A stretch of DNA of 64,000 nt from Maribacter dokdonensis DSW-8 (GTDB lineage: Bacteria > Bacteroidota > Bacteroidia > Flavobacteriales > Flavobacteriaceae). The stretch is taken from positions 1,054,001 to 1,118,000 of the forward strand of contig NZ_LDPE01000001.1 of the NCBI RefSeq assembly GCF_001447995.1. The letters run 5' to 3'. Both the position numbers and the translations under genes were made by a program. The stretch's first letter is position 1. Each line of letters starts with the position of its first letter. Positions 53,160 through 62,116 of this stretch are shown here, piece by piece. A model generated the notes under the pieces. It worked only from the letters and a program-made list of their open reading frames with translations, did no database searches and was not told the origin of the DNA.

Positions 53160-54335
53160 ATGAACAAGGACTTTTTAAAATACCAAGCACAAACCTCTCC
53201 GTATCCTTTAGGTATGGAGGTATCATACGCAAATGGCAGTTATATTTATGATACCGCAGGTAATGCACATTTAGACTTTGTGGCCGGTGTTTCCGCTTGT
53301 ACACTTGGGCATTGTCACCCCAAAGTAGTGGAAGCCATTAAACATCAAGTTGAAAAATACATGCATGTTATGGTGTATGGTGAGTATGCACAATCACCGG
53401 CAACCGACTACACAAAGCTATTGGCCGAACAATTGCCTGCACCTTTAGAGGTAACTTATCTGGTGAACTCCGGCACGGAGGCTATTGAAGGAGCATTAAA
53501 ATTAGCGCGACGATATACAGGTCGCTCAGAAATTATTGCAGCAAAATCCGCATATCATGGCAATACAATGGGCAGCCTAAGTTTAATGGATTTTGAAGAA
53601 CGCAAAAGTGTTTTCCGACCACTCTTGCCCGATGTTTACCATATAAAATTCAACAAAGAAAAAGATTTAGAAAAGATCACTACCAAAACGGCCTGTGTCA
53701 TATTGGAGACCATACAAGGTGGTGCCGGCTTTATTTTACCGGAAAACAATTATTTAAAAAAAGTTAAGGATCGTTGTAAAGCTGTTGGTGCATTATTAAT
53801 ATTGGATGAAATACAACCTGGTTTTGGCAGAACGGGAAAGCTGTTTGCATTTGAACATTTCAACTGTGTGCCAGATATACTTGTAATTGGAAAAGGAATG
53901 GCATCTGGTCTTCCTGTAGGTGCCTTTACAGCAAGCAAAGAGATTATGCACAGTCTAAGTGATAATCCTAAAATGGGACATATAACTACTTTTGGCGGCA
54001 ATCCAGTAATTGCGGCATCTAGCTTAGCTACACTGAACGTATTGCTGAATTCTTCGTTAATAGAAGACACATTAAAAAAAGAACAACTTTTTAAAGAACT
54101 TTTAAAACATCCAAAAATAAAAGAGGTCAAAGGCAAAGGTCTCATGTTGGCCCTAATTATGGATTCACCAGAAACGGCCAATGAACTAGTACTAAGAGCC
54201 AAGGATAAGAATTTGATTCTATTTTGGCTATTGTTTGAAAATAGGGCCGTACGTATTTCTCCACCATTGACCATATCAGAATTGGAAATTAGGGAAGGAT
54301 GTGCCATTATTTTAGCGCTACTTAACGCTATGTAA
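53160..54335 (+). CDS. class III aminotransferase (acetylornithine-type)
   Basis: PLP-dependent aminotransferase of 391 residues. Seen are VSACTLGHCHPKVVEAIK, YLVNSGTEAIEGALKLARRYTGR (phosphate loop), SAYHGNTMGSLSLM, LILDEIQPGFGRTGKLFAFEH (cofactor aspartate D216) and LVIGKGMASGLPVGAF with the PLP lysine K245. Acetylornithine, ornithine and other omega-amino substrates are possible; no arginine genes are nearby. It begins nine bases after the OstA-like gene, so the two are probably co-transcribed. Confidence 0.9.
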   Translation: MNKDFLKYQAQTSPYPLGMEVSYANGSYIYDTAGNAHLDFVAGVSACTLGHCHPKVVEAIKHQVEKYMHVMVYGEYAQSPATDYTKLLAEQLPAPLEVTYLVNSGTEAIEGALKLARRYTGRSEIIAAKSAYHGNTMGSLSLMDFEERKSVFRPLLPDVYHIKFNKEKDLEKITTKTACVILETIQGGAGFILPENNYLKKVKDRCKAVGALLILDEIQPGFGRTGKLFAFEHFNCVPDILVIGKGMASGLPVGAFTASKEIMHSLSDNPKMGHITTFGGNPVIAASSLATLNVLLNSSLIEDTLKKEQLFKELLKHPKIKEVKGKGLMLALIMDSPETANELVLRAKDKNLILFWLLFENRAVRISPPLTISELEIREGCAIILALLNAM

Positions 54336-54439
54336 ATCAATGTTGTTAACTAATTTGTTAATAATATAGATTGGCACAATGGCTGAAAGCCCTTACAAAC
54401 ACTTACTTTTAATATATCTTGTAAAACTAAATAGTGCCT

Positions 54440-55843
54440 ATGGCGTTAGAATCTAACGAGAGACCGGACAAGCCAATTACGAAATTTGAATCAATGTTAA
54501 AGACAGATGATGTCTACTTCTTTGATGCCGAAGATTTTGAAGATATTATACACCACTATTTAAACCATGGTAAAATTTCCTTGGCTAAAAAGGGGATAAA
54601 AATTGGGCTACAACAACATCCGGGTTCTATTGAACTTAAGTTGCTTCAAGTAGAGGTGATGGTTTTTGAAAACCAAATGGAAAAGGCTGAAGCCCTTTTA
54701 GATGAATTGCAGTTACTTGACAATCATAACGAAGAAATTTATATACAACGTGCCAATATTTTATCCAAATTGGATAATCATGAAGGTGCAATAGAGCTTT
54801 TGCAAAAAGCGCTTAGTATTACCAATAACAGTTTTGATGTGTATAGCCTTTTGGGCATGGAGTATTTATTTATGGACAACTTTGATAGTGCCAAAGAAAG
54901 CTTCATGAAATGTGTAGAGTTCGATGAGCAAGATTATTCATCGCTATATAATGTAGTATACTGTTTTGAATTCTTAGAAGACTATGAAGGTGCCATTGTA
55001 TATTTAAATGGGTATTTAGAAAAAAATCCATATTGTGAAGTTGCTTGGCACCAATTGGGCAAACAGTATTACTATAAAGAAATGTATAGTGAAGCTTTGA
55101 CCGCATATGATTTTGCCATTATTTCAGACGATACCTTTATTGGGGCTTATTTTGAAAAAGGCAAAGTTCTTGAAAAATTAGGCAGATATAAAGAAGCTAT
55201 AGAAAACTACGAAACTACCATATCCATTGAAGATCCAACCTCCCATGCATTTTTAAGAATAGGAAAATGCTATGAAAAATTAAAGGATACTGATATGGCC
55301 AAGTATTATTTCTACCAAACAGTTCACGAAGATCCTTTATTGGACAAAGGCTGGTTGGCCATCACCAATTTGTACTACAATAAAAGAGATTTTGAAAAAG
55401 CGGTATTCTATATTAACAAAGCGTTGAATATAGATGGTGAAAACCCACAGTATTGGAAAAAATGTGCTAAAATACACATGGCGCTAGAGAATTACGACCA
55501 AGCTGACTTTGCTTTTAAACAAGCCGTAGATTTAGGAAATTACGAATTGGATACTTGGCTAAAATGGGCAGAGGTCGTAAGAATCAACGGTGAAACCGAA
55601 GCTGCTGTTCAAATACTTTCCCAAGGAAGGGAATTTTACCCTGAAAGTTTAAAATTGTTATATAGATCTGTAGGTTATCTACTATTGGCAAATGATCCTA
55701 TAAACGCACGAATTATGCTAATGGATGCTTTAAAGATTGATATAAAACAGAAAAAGCTTCACCTGTTCACTGAAAATTTTCCTCAATATGGCAAATCTGA
55801 ATGGACCCAGGAAATTGTAAAAAAATACAATAAAACCAAGTAG
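54440..55843 (+). CDS. TPR repeat protein
   Basis: Cytoplasmic (no signal) tetratricopeptide protein of 467 residues with about ten consecutive TPR units covering residues 60-430; examples are YYKEMYSEALTAYDFAIISDDTFIGAYFEKGKV and YKEAIENYETTISIEDPTSHAFLRIGKC in series. A GTG two codons earlier (54434) is possible; ATG at 54440 is preferred. The gene lies in a stable flavobacterial order with DUF368 and aroE. Partners are unknown. Confidence 0.85.
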   Translation: MALESNERPDKPITKFESMLKTDDVYFFDAEDFEDIIHHYLNHGKISLAKKGIKIGLQQHPGSIELKLLQVEVMVFENQMEKAEALLDELQLLDNHNEEIYIQRANILSKLDNHEGAIELLQKALSITNNSFDVYSLLGMEYLFMDNFDSAKESFMKCVEFDEQDYSSLYNVVYCFEFLEDYEGAIVYLNGYLEKNPYCEVAWHQLGKQYYYKEMYSEALTAYDFAIISDDTFIGAYFEKGKVLEKLGRYKEAIENYETTISIEDPTSHAFLRIGKCYEKLKDTDMAKYYFYQTVHEDPLLDKGWLAITNLYYNKRDFEKAVFYINKALNIDGENPQYWKKCAKIHMALENYDQADFAFKQAVDLGNYELDTWLKWAEVVRINGETEAAVQILSQGREFYPESLKLLYRSVGYLLLANDPINARIMLMDALKIDIKQKKLHLFTENFPQYGKSEWTQEIVKKYNKTK

Positions 55844-55860
55844 AAAAGGTTCTACACCAT

Positions 55861-56775
55861 ATGGAAAATAGAAAACTTAAAGATTATACCGTAATTTCTT
55901 TAAAAGGAATGGCAATGGGCATTGCCGAACTGGTACCTGGGGTATCTGGAGGCACAATAGCTTTTGTTACAGGTATTTACGAAGAGTTCATCACCTCTAT
56001 CAACAACGTCAACCTAACGACTCTAAAGGTTTTAAAGGAAGAAGGCTTTAAAAGTTTTTGGAAAAAATTGAACGGCAACTTTCTTTTGGCCTTGGTCATA
56101 GGTATGATGATCAGTATTTTCTCTTTATCAAAAATAATTGCCTGGCTTTTAGAAGAGCACCCTATACCTACTTGGTCTTTCTTCTTTGGCTTGGTTTTAG
56201 CAAGCGTTATATTCGTTGCAAAATCCATTAAAAAATGGAATATACTTGCCATTGTACTATTTATTGTTGGAACTGCAAGTGCATTTTATATTACGACCCT
56301 ACCCCCTTCTGCAAGTTCTGGTAGCTTGCCCTTTATTTTCCTATCTGGGGCTATTGCTATTTGCGCAATGGTTTTACCCGGTATTTCCGGATCCTTTATT
56401 CTAGTATTACTTGGGTCTTACAGAACTGTTTTAGAAGCTGTCAATGAAAAAGATTTTGGCATTATTATTACATTCGCTTTTGGTGCTGCTTTTGGTATTT
56501 TAAGTTTTGCCAGAATCTTAAAATGGATGTTTACCAATTATAAAGATGCCACACTTGCGGTGTTAACTGGTTTTATTTTAGGTTCTTTAAATAAAATATG
56601 GCCTTGGAAAAACATCATAGAAATTATTCAAATTGGAAAAAAAGAAATCATAATTGATGAAAATATTTCACCTTTTGCTTTTCAAGGTGACAATCAATTA
56701 ACTTTTGCCATCGTAGCTGCTATCATCGGTTTTTCCCTTATTTTTATATTGGAAAAATCCGCTTCAAAGAAGTAA
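55861..56775 (+). CDS. DUF368 membrane protein (PopT-like), copy 1
   Basis: Polytopic membrane protein of 304 residues with about eight to ten helices. The DUF368 signatures are GMAMGIAELVPGVSGGTIAFVTGIYEEF (about 15-42) and a second half-repeat ICAMVLPGISGSFILVLLGSY (about 170-190). DUF368 proteins of the PopT type were shown to recycle undecaprenyl phosphate across the inner membrane in other bacteria, supporting wall and surface glycan synthesis. A paralogue follows 13 bases downstream. It starts 17 bases after the TPR gene. Confidence 0.9.
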   Translation: MENRKLKDYTVISLKGMAMGIAELVPGVSGGTIAFVTGIYEEFITSINNVNLTTLKVLKEEGFKSFWKKLNGNFLLALVIGMMISIFSLSKIIAWLLEEHPIPTWSFFFGLVLASVIFVAKSIKKWNILAIVLFIVGTASAFYITTLPPSASSGSLPFIFLSGAIAICAMVLPGISGSFILVLLGSYRTVLEAVNEKDFGIIITFAFGAAFGILSFARILKWMFTNYKDATLAVLTGFILGSLNKIWPWKNIIEIIQIGKKEIIIDENISPFAFQGDNQLTFAIVAAIIGFSLIFILEKSASKK

Positions 56776-56788
56776 TGCGATAACCTAC

Positions 56789-57808
56789 ATGAACACACCC
56801 CGTACCTTTACCGATAAATTTTTCTTGGTTGTTAAAGGACTTTGTATGGGCGCCGCCAATAAGGTTCCTGGCGTATCGGGTGGTATAGTTGCTTTCGTAG
56901 GTGGTTTTTACGAAGAATTTATTTATTCTTTACAAAAAGTAAATGCAAAAGCATTTAAGCTATTTGTTAATGGCCGGTTTAAAAGTTTCTACCGCTATAT
57001 TAACGGCTCATTCTTAACACTGCTTATTTTTGGTATGCTGGTAAGTTATTTTAGCATTTCAAAAGTGTTAGATTATTTTCTAGTGAAACGGGAACTCTAC
57101 GTTTGGGCCACATTCTTTGGCATGATACTAGGATCCATCTATTATATAGGTAAGGATTTCGACTATTGGAAAAAGAAAACCTTTACCGCCGCGTTCATTG
57201 GCCTAGCTGTAGGCATAGCTATAAGTTTTCTTAGTCCGGCAAAAGAAAATGACAATTTGCTATTTATTTTTCTATGTGGCATGATCAGTGTTTCAGGTAT
57301 GACCTTGCCCGGTCTATCAGGTTCTTTTATTTTAATCTTACTAGGCAATTACGTATTGTTATTAGTAGATTCAGTCAACGCATTATATGATACATTTTCA
57401 GAATTATTGGTCGGTGATTTTAGCTTTACGAACAATACGGAGCGTTTACATACATTAAAAATACTTGCTGTCTTTACTTTGGGGTCTGCAACCGGCCTTG
57501 TAACCTTATCACACTTGTTAACCTATGTATTAAAACATTACAAGCATGTAACCACGGCAACAATTCTTGGCTTTATTACAGGATCATTAGGCGTGGTCTG
57601 GCCATGGAAAAAGACAATTTATAAAACAGATTTTGACGGAAACCTCATATTAGATTCTAATGGAAAGCAAATAATTATGAATTATGAGCGTTTTCTTCCG
57701 GATTTGACCATTGTAGAAAATTGGATCGCGATTTTCTTTATAATAATCGGTATTAGTATTTTACTACTTTTAGATTGGTATGGAAAAAACAGAAGAACAG
57801 AAAGCTAA
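56789..57808 (+). CDS. DUF368 membrane protein (PopT-like), copy 2
   Basis: Second DUF368 protein, 339 residues. It has CMGAANKVPGVSGGIVAFVGGFYEEF (about 18-43) and VSGMTLPGLSGSFILILLGNY (about 168-188), parallel to copy 1. It is longer mainly through loops, one after the second motif (about 195-215) and one before the last helix (about 280-310). The two copies have diverged widely, so the duplication is old. Its end overlaps aroE by 29 bases, an unusually long overlap in this window. Confidence 0.9.
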   Translation: MNTPRTFTDKFFLVVKGLCMGAANKVPGVSGGIVAFVGGFYEEFIYSLQKVNAKAFKLFVNGRFKSFYRYINGSFLTLLIFGMLVSYFSISKVLDYFLVKRELYVWATFFGMILGSIYYIGKDFDYWKKKTFTAAFIGLAVGIAISFLSPAKENDNLLFIFLCGMISVSGMTLPGLSGSFILILLGNYVLLLVDSVNALYDTFSELLVGDFSFTNNTERLHTLKILAVFTLGSATGLVTLSHLLTYVLKHYKHVTTATILGFITGSLGVVWPWKKTIYKTDFDGNLILDSNGKQIIMNYERFLPDLTIVENWIAIFFIIIGISILLLLDWYGKNRRTES

Positions 57809-58532
57809 TTATGGCTTAATAGGAAAAAATATTTCCTATTCATTTTCAAGAGGATATTTTAAAAAGAAATTTGAAGAAATGGGCTTAAATGACCATGTCT
57901 ACCAAAACTTTGACCTAACCTCAATTTCAGATTTTCCAGCAATCTTCAAGAATATTAAAAATGTAAAAGGGCTGAACGTTACCATACCATATAAAGAAGA
58001 GGTCATGGCTTTTTTAAACGACATTGATCCCGCAGCTAAAAAAATTGGTGCAGTGAACACCATAAAAGTCAGTAAAGAAGGTCTTAAAGGCTTTAATACA
58101 GATGCATATGGATTTAAAAAATCACTGGAACCACATTTAAAAAAGCACCATCAAAAAGGATTGATCTTAGGTACGGGCGGGGCTTCTAAAGCTATAGCCT
58201 ACGTTCTTGAAGAACTAGATATCACCTATTCTTTTGTCTCCAGAAGTGGTAAAAATAATGGATTCACTTATGATGAATTGACGGATGATATTATAAAAGA
58301 ACATACGTTGATCATTAATTGTTCTCCCGTAGGTACATTTCCCGACATTGAAAAAAAACCAAATATACCCTACAGAAAAATCAACCAAAAACATTTGCTG
58401 TTCGATCTCATTTACAATCCCGAAGAAACAGCATTCTTAAAAGCCGGTAAAACAAATGGGGCAACCATTTGTAATGGTTACAACATGCTAGAATATCAAG
58501 CTGAAAAATCTTGGGAAATCTGGAATAAATAA
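57780..58532 (+). CDS. aroE: shikimate dehydrogenase
   Basis: NADPH-dependent reduction of 3-dehydroshikimate in aromatic amino acid synthesis. The 250-residue protein has the shikimate motif NISYSFSRGYF (about 17-27), NVTIPYKEEV with the catalytic lysine, GAVNTIK, FNTDAYGF with the catalytic aspartate, the nucleotide loop LGTGGASKAIAYVLEEL, and CNGYNMLEYQAEKSWEIW near the end. It is slightly shorter than E. coli AroE (272). The start lies 29 bases inside the second DUF368 gene; MEKTEEQKANYGLIG places the conserved YGLIGKN correctly. Confidence 0.94.
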   Translation: MEKTEEQKANYGLIGKNISYSFSRGYFKKKFEEMGLNDHVYQNFDLTSISDFPAIFKNIKNVKGLNVTIPYKEEVMAFLNDIDPAAKKIGAVNTIKVSKEGLKGFNTDAYGFKKSLEPHLKKHHQKGLILGTGGASKAIAYVLEELDITYSFVSRSGKNNGFTYDELTDDIIKEHTLIINCSPVGTFPDIEKKPNIPYRKINQKHLLFDLIYNPEETAFLKAGKTNGATICNGYNMLEYQAEKSWEIWNK

Positions 58533-58679
58533 ATACCGTATTCACTTCACCAACCATCTCAAGACCTTATTTATTGAAATTTCCTATCAAATTGGGTTTT
58601 GTAATAGATTTAAAAAGAGTAATCAATTCTTTGCCAGTACTAGGGTTGTTACTATCTTGTAAGCATATAACATAGGATT

Positions 58680-60698
58680 ATGTCTGAGGATAAACAACAA
58701 AAGCTACAAGAAAATTCAACGGAAGAAAAAACTACTGCCCAAGCAATTGAAAGCAAGGTAGAAGAAACTGTTGATGACAGTACAAATTCAACAGCGCAAC
58801 CTGAAGAAAATGTACCTGAATCAAATGAATCTGCCGTAGAAACTGACGTCATGAACGAAATTGACGATTCTAACGCTGAAGATGCAGAAGATAGTGATAC
58901 AGAAAAGAGACATGAAATTCCTATGCCAGACTACCATGAAATGAACATGGAAAACTTGGTTGGTGAACTACAGCGATTGGTAAAGCATGAAAAAGTTCAG
59001 GCCATAAGAAAGCATGTAGACAATATCAAAGATGAATTCAATCAGAAATTTGATGAATTTATAGAGGAAAAGAAAGAAGAATTTATCGCGAATGGCGGCA
59101 ATGAAATTGATTTTAGATACAATTCCGTAGACAAAAGACAATTCAATGAAGTATATACAGAGTATAGAGAAAAGCGTAATCAGTACTACAAAAGCCTAGA
59201 AAAAAGTCACAAAGAAAATCTAGCGTACAGGTTAGATCTAATTGAGCAATTAAAGGCATTGGTCAATGTAGAAGAAGATATAAACACAACGTATAACAAC
59301 TTTAAAGATATACAAGCAAAATGGCGTCATGCCGGTCCTATACCCCGTGCAGATTACAATAATGTATGGAAAACCTACCATCACCATATTGAAATATTCT
59401 ACGACTTTCTTAACATAAATAGAGATTTAAGAGATTTAGATTTTAAGCATAATCTTGAAGAAAAAAGTAAGATCGTTGCTAGAGCGGAAGAACTTGCCAA
59501 AGAACCAGATTTAAATAGGGCTTTCAGAGAATTACAAGTGCTGCATAAGATTTGGAAAGAAGATTTAGGTCCGGTAGGAAAAGATCACAGAGAAGAAATT
59601 TGGGATCGATTTAGTGCTGCCACAAAAATTATACATGAAAGACGCCAAGACTATTTTAAGAATCTTGACAAAGTAAAAGAAGACAATCTAGAGCGTAAAC
59701 ATGCCATTATTGCTGAAATAAATACCCTTACCGAAAATGTATCGGACAATCACGGTAAGCTTCAACAACAGATTAAAAAGTTAGAAGAACTTAGAGAAGC
59801 ATTTTTCACGGCCGGACAAGTACCACAAAAAGTAAACTCTAAAACATGGAACAGTTTTAAGGCCGCTGTAAGAGAGTTTAATCAGCATAAAAACGCATTT
59901 TACAAAAACCTTAAAAAGGAGCAGCAAGAAAATTTAGATAAAAAAAGAGCATTATTAGAGATAGCGATATCTTTAAAAGATAGTGAAGATTGGGATGCTA
60001 CTACTTCTGAAATGAAACGAATTCAAGGACAATGGAAAAAAATTGGCCATGTACCTAGAAAGTATTCAGATAAATTATGGAAAGAATTTAAAACGGCCTG
60101 TAATCACTATTTTGATAGATTAAATGCCCTTAAAAATGATGCTTTTAAAGAAGAAGAAGCAAATCTAAAGCAAAAAGAAGCTTTAATGGACCGCCTTAAA
60201 TCTTTTGAATTAAGTGGCGACAAGTCTAAAGATCTTGCTGACATCAAAAAGTTTTCAGAAGAATGGAAAGGTTATGGTAGAGTTCCATTTAAAAAGAAAA
60301 ACATTAACCAAAAATTCGATAAAATAATTGACGCTCTCTATCAAAAATGCGGAGTGAGCAAGCAAGAGTCGGAGTTATTGAAATACGGAAACAAAATTCA
60401 ACAGCTTGCTGATAATGACAATCAAGAACGTGCAATACAAAATGAACGTACGTTTATCAGAAAGAAGATTGACGAAAGCAAAGATGAGATTAGACAGTTA
60501 GAGAATAATCTACAATTTTTCTCAAATGCTTCTGAAAGCAATCCTTTAGTACAAGATGTCATAAAAAGAGTAAACCAACACAAAGAATCGTTAGCTGCGT
60601 GGAAAGCAAAACTTAAAAAGCTAAATATTTTAAAAAACAATCTACTTAAAGAAGATGATGAAGGGGAATCTGTGGATGAAGCCCAAACAGACGAATAA
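58680..60698 (+). CDS. DUF349 repeat protein
   Basis: Cytoplasmic, helical, strongly charged protein of 672 residues, function unknown. The first 85 residues are acidic and low in complexity, probably disordered. Five DUF349 units follow, each centred on a W..G.(V/I)P motif, with W (or F) at residues 215, 292, 375, 452 and 529: a period of 77, once 83. The C-terminal part (about 590-672) is a coiled coil. DUF349 proteins are common in Bacteroidota; links to RNA or ribosome biology have been suggested but are not established. It lies about 150 bases after aroE. Confidence 0.88.
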   Translation: MSEDKQQKLQENSTEEKTTAQAIESKVEETVDDSTNSTAQPEENVPESNESAVETDVMNEIDDSNAEDAEDSDTEKRHEIPMPDYHEMNMENLVGELQRLVKHEKVQAIRKHVDNIKDEFNQKFDEFIEEKKEEFIANGGNEIDFRYNSVDKRQFNEVYTEYREKRNQYYKSLEKSHKENLAYRLDLIEQLKALVNVEEDINTTYNNFKDIQAKWRHAGPIPRADYNNVWKTYHHHIEIFYDFLNINRDLRDLDFKHNLEEKSKIVARAEELAKEPDLNRAFRELQVLHKIWKEDLGPVGKDHREEIWDRFSAATKIIHERRQDYFKNLDKVKEDNLERKHAIIAEINTLTENVSDNHGKLQQQIKKLEELREAFFTAGQVPQKVNSKTWNSFKAAVREFNQHKNAFYKNLKKEQQENLDKKRALLEIAISLKDSEDWDATTSEMKRIQGQWKKIGHVPRKYSDKLWKEFKTACNHYFDRLNALKNDAFKEEEANLKQKEALMDRLKSFELSGDKSKDLADIKKFSEEWKGYGRVPFKKKNINQKFDKIIDALYQKCGVSKQESELLKYGNKIQQLADNDNQERAIQNERTFIRKKIDESKDEIRQLENNLQFFSNASESNPLVQDVIKRVNQHKESLAAWKAKLKKLNILKNNLLKEDDEGESVDEAQTDE

Positions 60699-60803
60699 GT
60701 GTATTTTAAGTTCTTGTAGATATAACATTTGAACAATTCAAGCGTTAACAAGTAAGAAAAAACCTACATTTATAATGTTAGGTAATATGTTATATCCAAA
60801 AAA

Positions 60804-62018
60804 ATGGTAAAACCAGAAATACCAAAAAACGAACAAACTAGATTAGAGGTTTTAAATAGTTTCAATGTTTTAGACACATTGGAAGAAAAGGAATATGATG
60901 CTATAACACGCATTGCTGCTGAAATATGTGATACACCCATGGCACTTGTATCTTTAGTTGACAAAGATAGGCAATGGTTTAAATCGCATCATGGTATTGA
61001 CGCCACCGAAACACCAAGGGAACTTGCTTTTTGTGCTCATGCCATTAATTCCCCAGATTCCTTATTAATCGTAAATGATGCCAATAAAGATGACAGGTTC
61101 TATGACAATCCTCTGGTAACCGGCGGACCTACGGTTCAGTTCTATGCAGGTGCTCCATTGAACACCAAAGAGGGAGCTTCTATTGGAACGCTTTGCGTTA
61201 TAGATACCAAACCAAGACAAGCTTTTACAGAAAAGCAACAAGCTTGCCTAAAAGATCTAGCTGACCAGGTAATAGCACAGTTAGAGCTACGAAAGCAGAA
61301 CATTCAACAAAAACTAATCAATGAAGAATTACGTATAAAGAATGACCAGTTAAAACATTTATCATACCGACTAGCCCATGATATGAAAACACCATTACTT
61401 GGCATAAGTTCTATGGTAGCCTTTATCAATGAAGATTATGATGATTTACTTAAAGATACCGAAATACCAAGTTATCTAGGCACTATAGATAACAGGGTTG
61501 AGTATATGGAGGCATTGATCAACGGTATAATCAACTATAATTCTATAACCAATGCTGAAATAAAATTAGAAAAGTTTAACGTAACAAAAGAGTTACAACA
61601 AGTACTTCATAAGCACTCAGATATCCATAACGTAAAGTTACAACTGATCAATTGTGATCAAATTATAAACCAATCTTTAAATAGTTTTGATCAGATATTT
61701 AGGGATTTATTTTCCAACAGTCTAAAATTCGCCAACTCCCCTTCTACAGAAATCATAGTAACATTTAATGAAGACCAAGATTTTTATTACTTCACTTATG
61801 AAGACAATGGCCCCGGAATAGCAGAAAAATATTGGAAAAAAGTATTTGGACTTTTTGAAAAACTAGGCACAGATGATGCTAAGGATACGGGTATTGGTCT
61901 AACGACTATTAAAACATTAATAGAGAAACTGGGTGGACAAATAAAGATAAATAACCGTGAAAATAATAAAGAAGGCGTGTTTTTTAGTTTTTCACTTGCT
62001 AAGTTTCATGCATTATAA
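60804..62018 (+). CDS. GAF-domain sensor histidine kinase
   Basis: Soluble two-component kinase of 404 residues without membrane segments. A GAF sensor domain (about 25-165; CDTPMALVSLVDKDRQWFKS, FYAGAPLNTKEGASIGTLCVID) is followed by a HisKA-type helix pair with H192 in RLAHDMKTP and a HATPase_c domain: N box FRDLFSNSLKFAN, YEDNGPGI (G1) and DTGIGLTTIKTLIEKLGG (G2). No receiver domain or response regulator gene is adjacent, so the partner is an orphan elsewhere. The GAF domain resembles those with a conserved cysteine (CAH) that may sense small ligands or redox state. Confidence 0.92.
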   Translation: MVKPEIPKNEQTRLEVLNSFNVLDTLEEKEYDAITRIAAEICDTPMALVSLVDKDRQWFKSHHGIDATETPRELAFCAHAINSPDSLLIVNDANKDDRFYDNPLVTGGPTVQFYAGAPLNTKEGASIGTLCVIDTKPRQAFTEKQQACLKDLADQVIAQLELRKQNIQQKLINEELRIKNDQLKHLSYRLAHDMKTPLLGISSMVAFINEDYDDLLKDTEIPSYLGTIDNRVEYMEALINGIINYNSITNAEIKLEKFNVTKELQQVLHKHSDIHNVKLQLINCDQIINQSLNSFDQIFRDLFSNSLKFANSPSTEIIVTFNEDQDFYYFTYEDNGPGIAEKYWKKVFGLFEKLGTDDAKDTGIGLTTIKTLIEKLGGQIKINNRENNKEGVFFSFSLAKFHAL

Positions 62019-62070
62019 ATATATCAGGTACAAATTTAAACCATCATAAAATTTATTTTAGTAGGCATAA

Positions 62071-62095
62071 AAAAAGCCTCTATACTAGAGGCTTT
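62071..62095 (-). terminator. terminator of rny
   Basis: AAAGCCTCTA (62073-62082) pairs with TAGAGGCTTT (62086-62095) around three bases. On the minus strand a run of seven T follows; on the plus strand the tract is weak, so it mainly serves rny. Confidence 0.88.
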
Positions 62096-62116
62096 CATAT
62101 GATAAGTCAATAACGA

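Noticed and set aside
53750..54340. 196-codon open frame on the minus strand
   Set aside because: It lies wholly opposite the well-supported class III aminotransferase, has no family motif and no promoter; a shadow frame.
54371..54395. sigma-54-like promoter (TTGGCACAATGGC) before the TPR gene
   Set aside because: The TGGCAC half matches but the TTGC half at the required spacing is missing.
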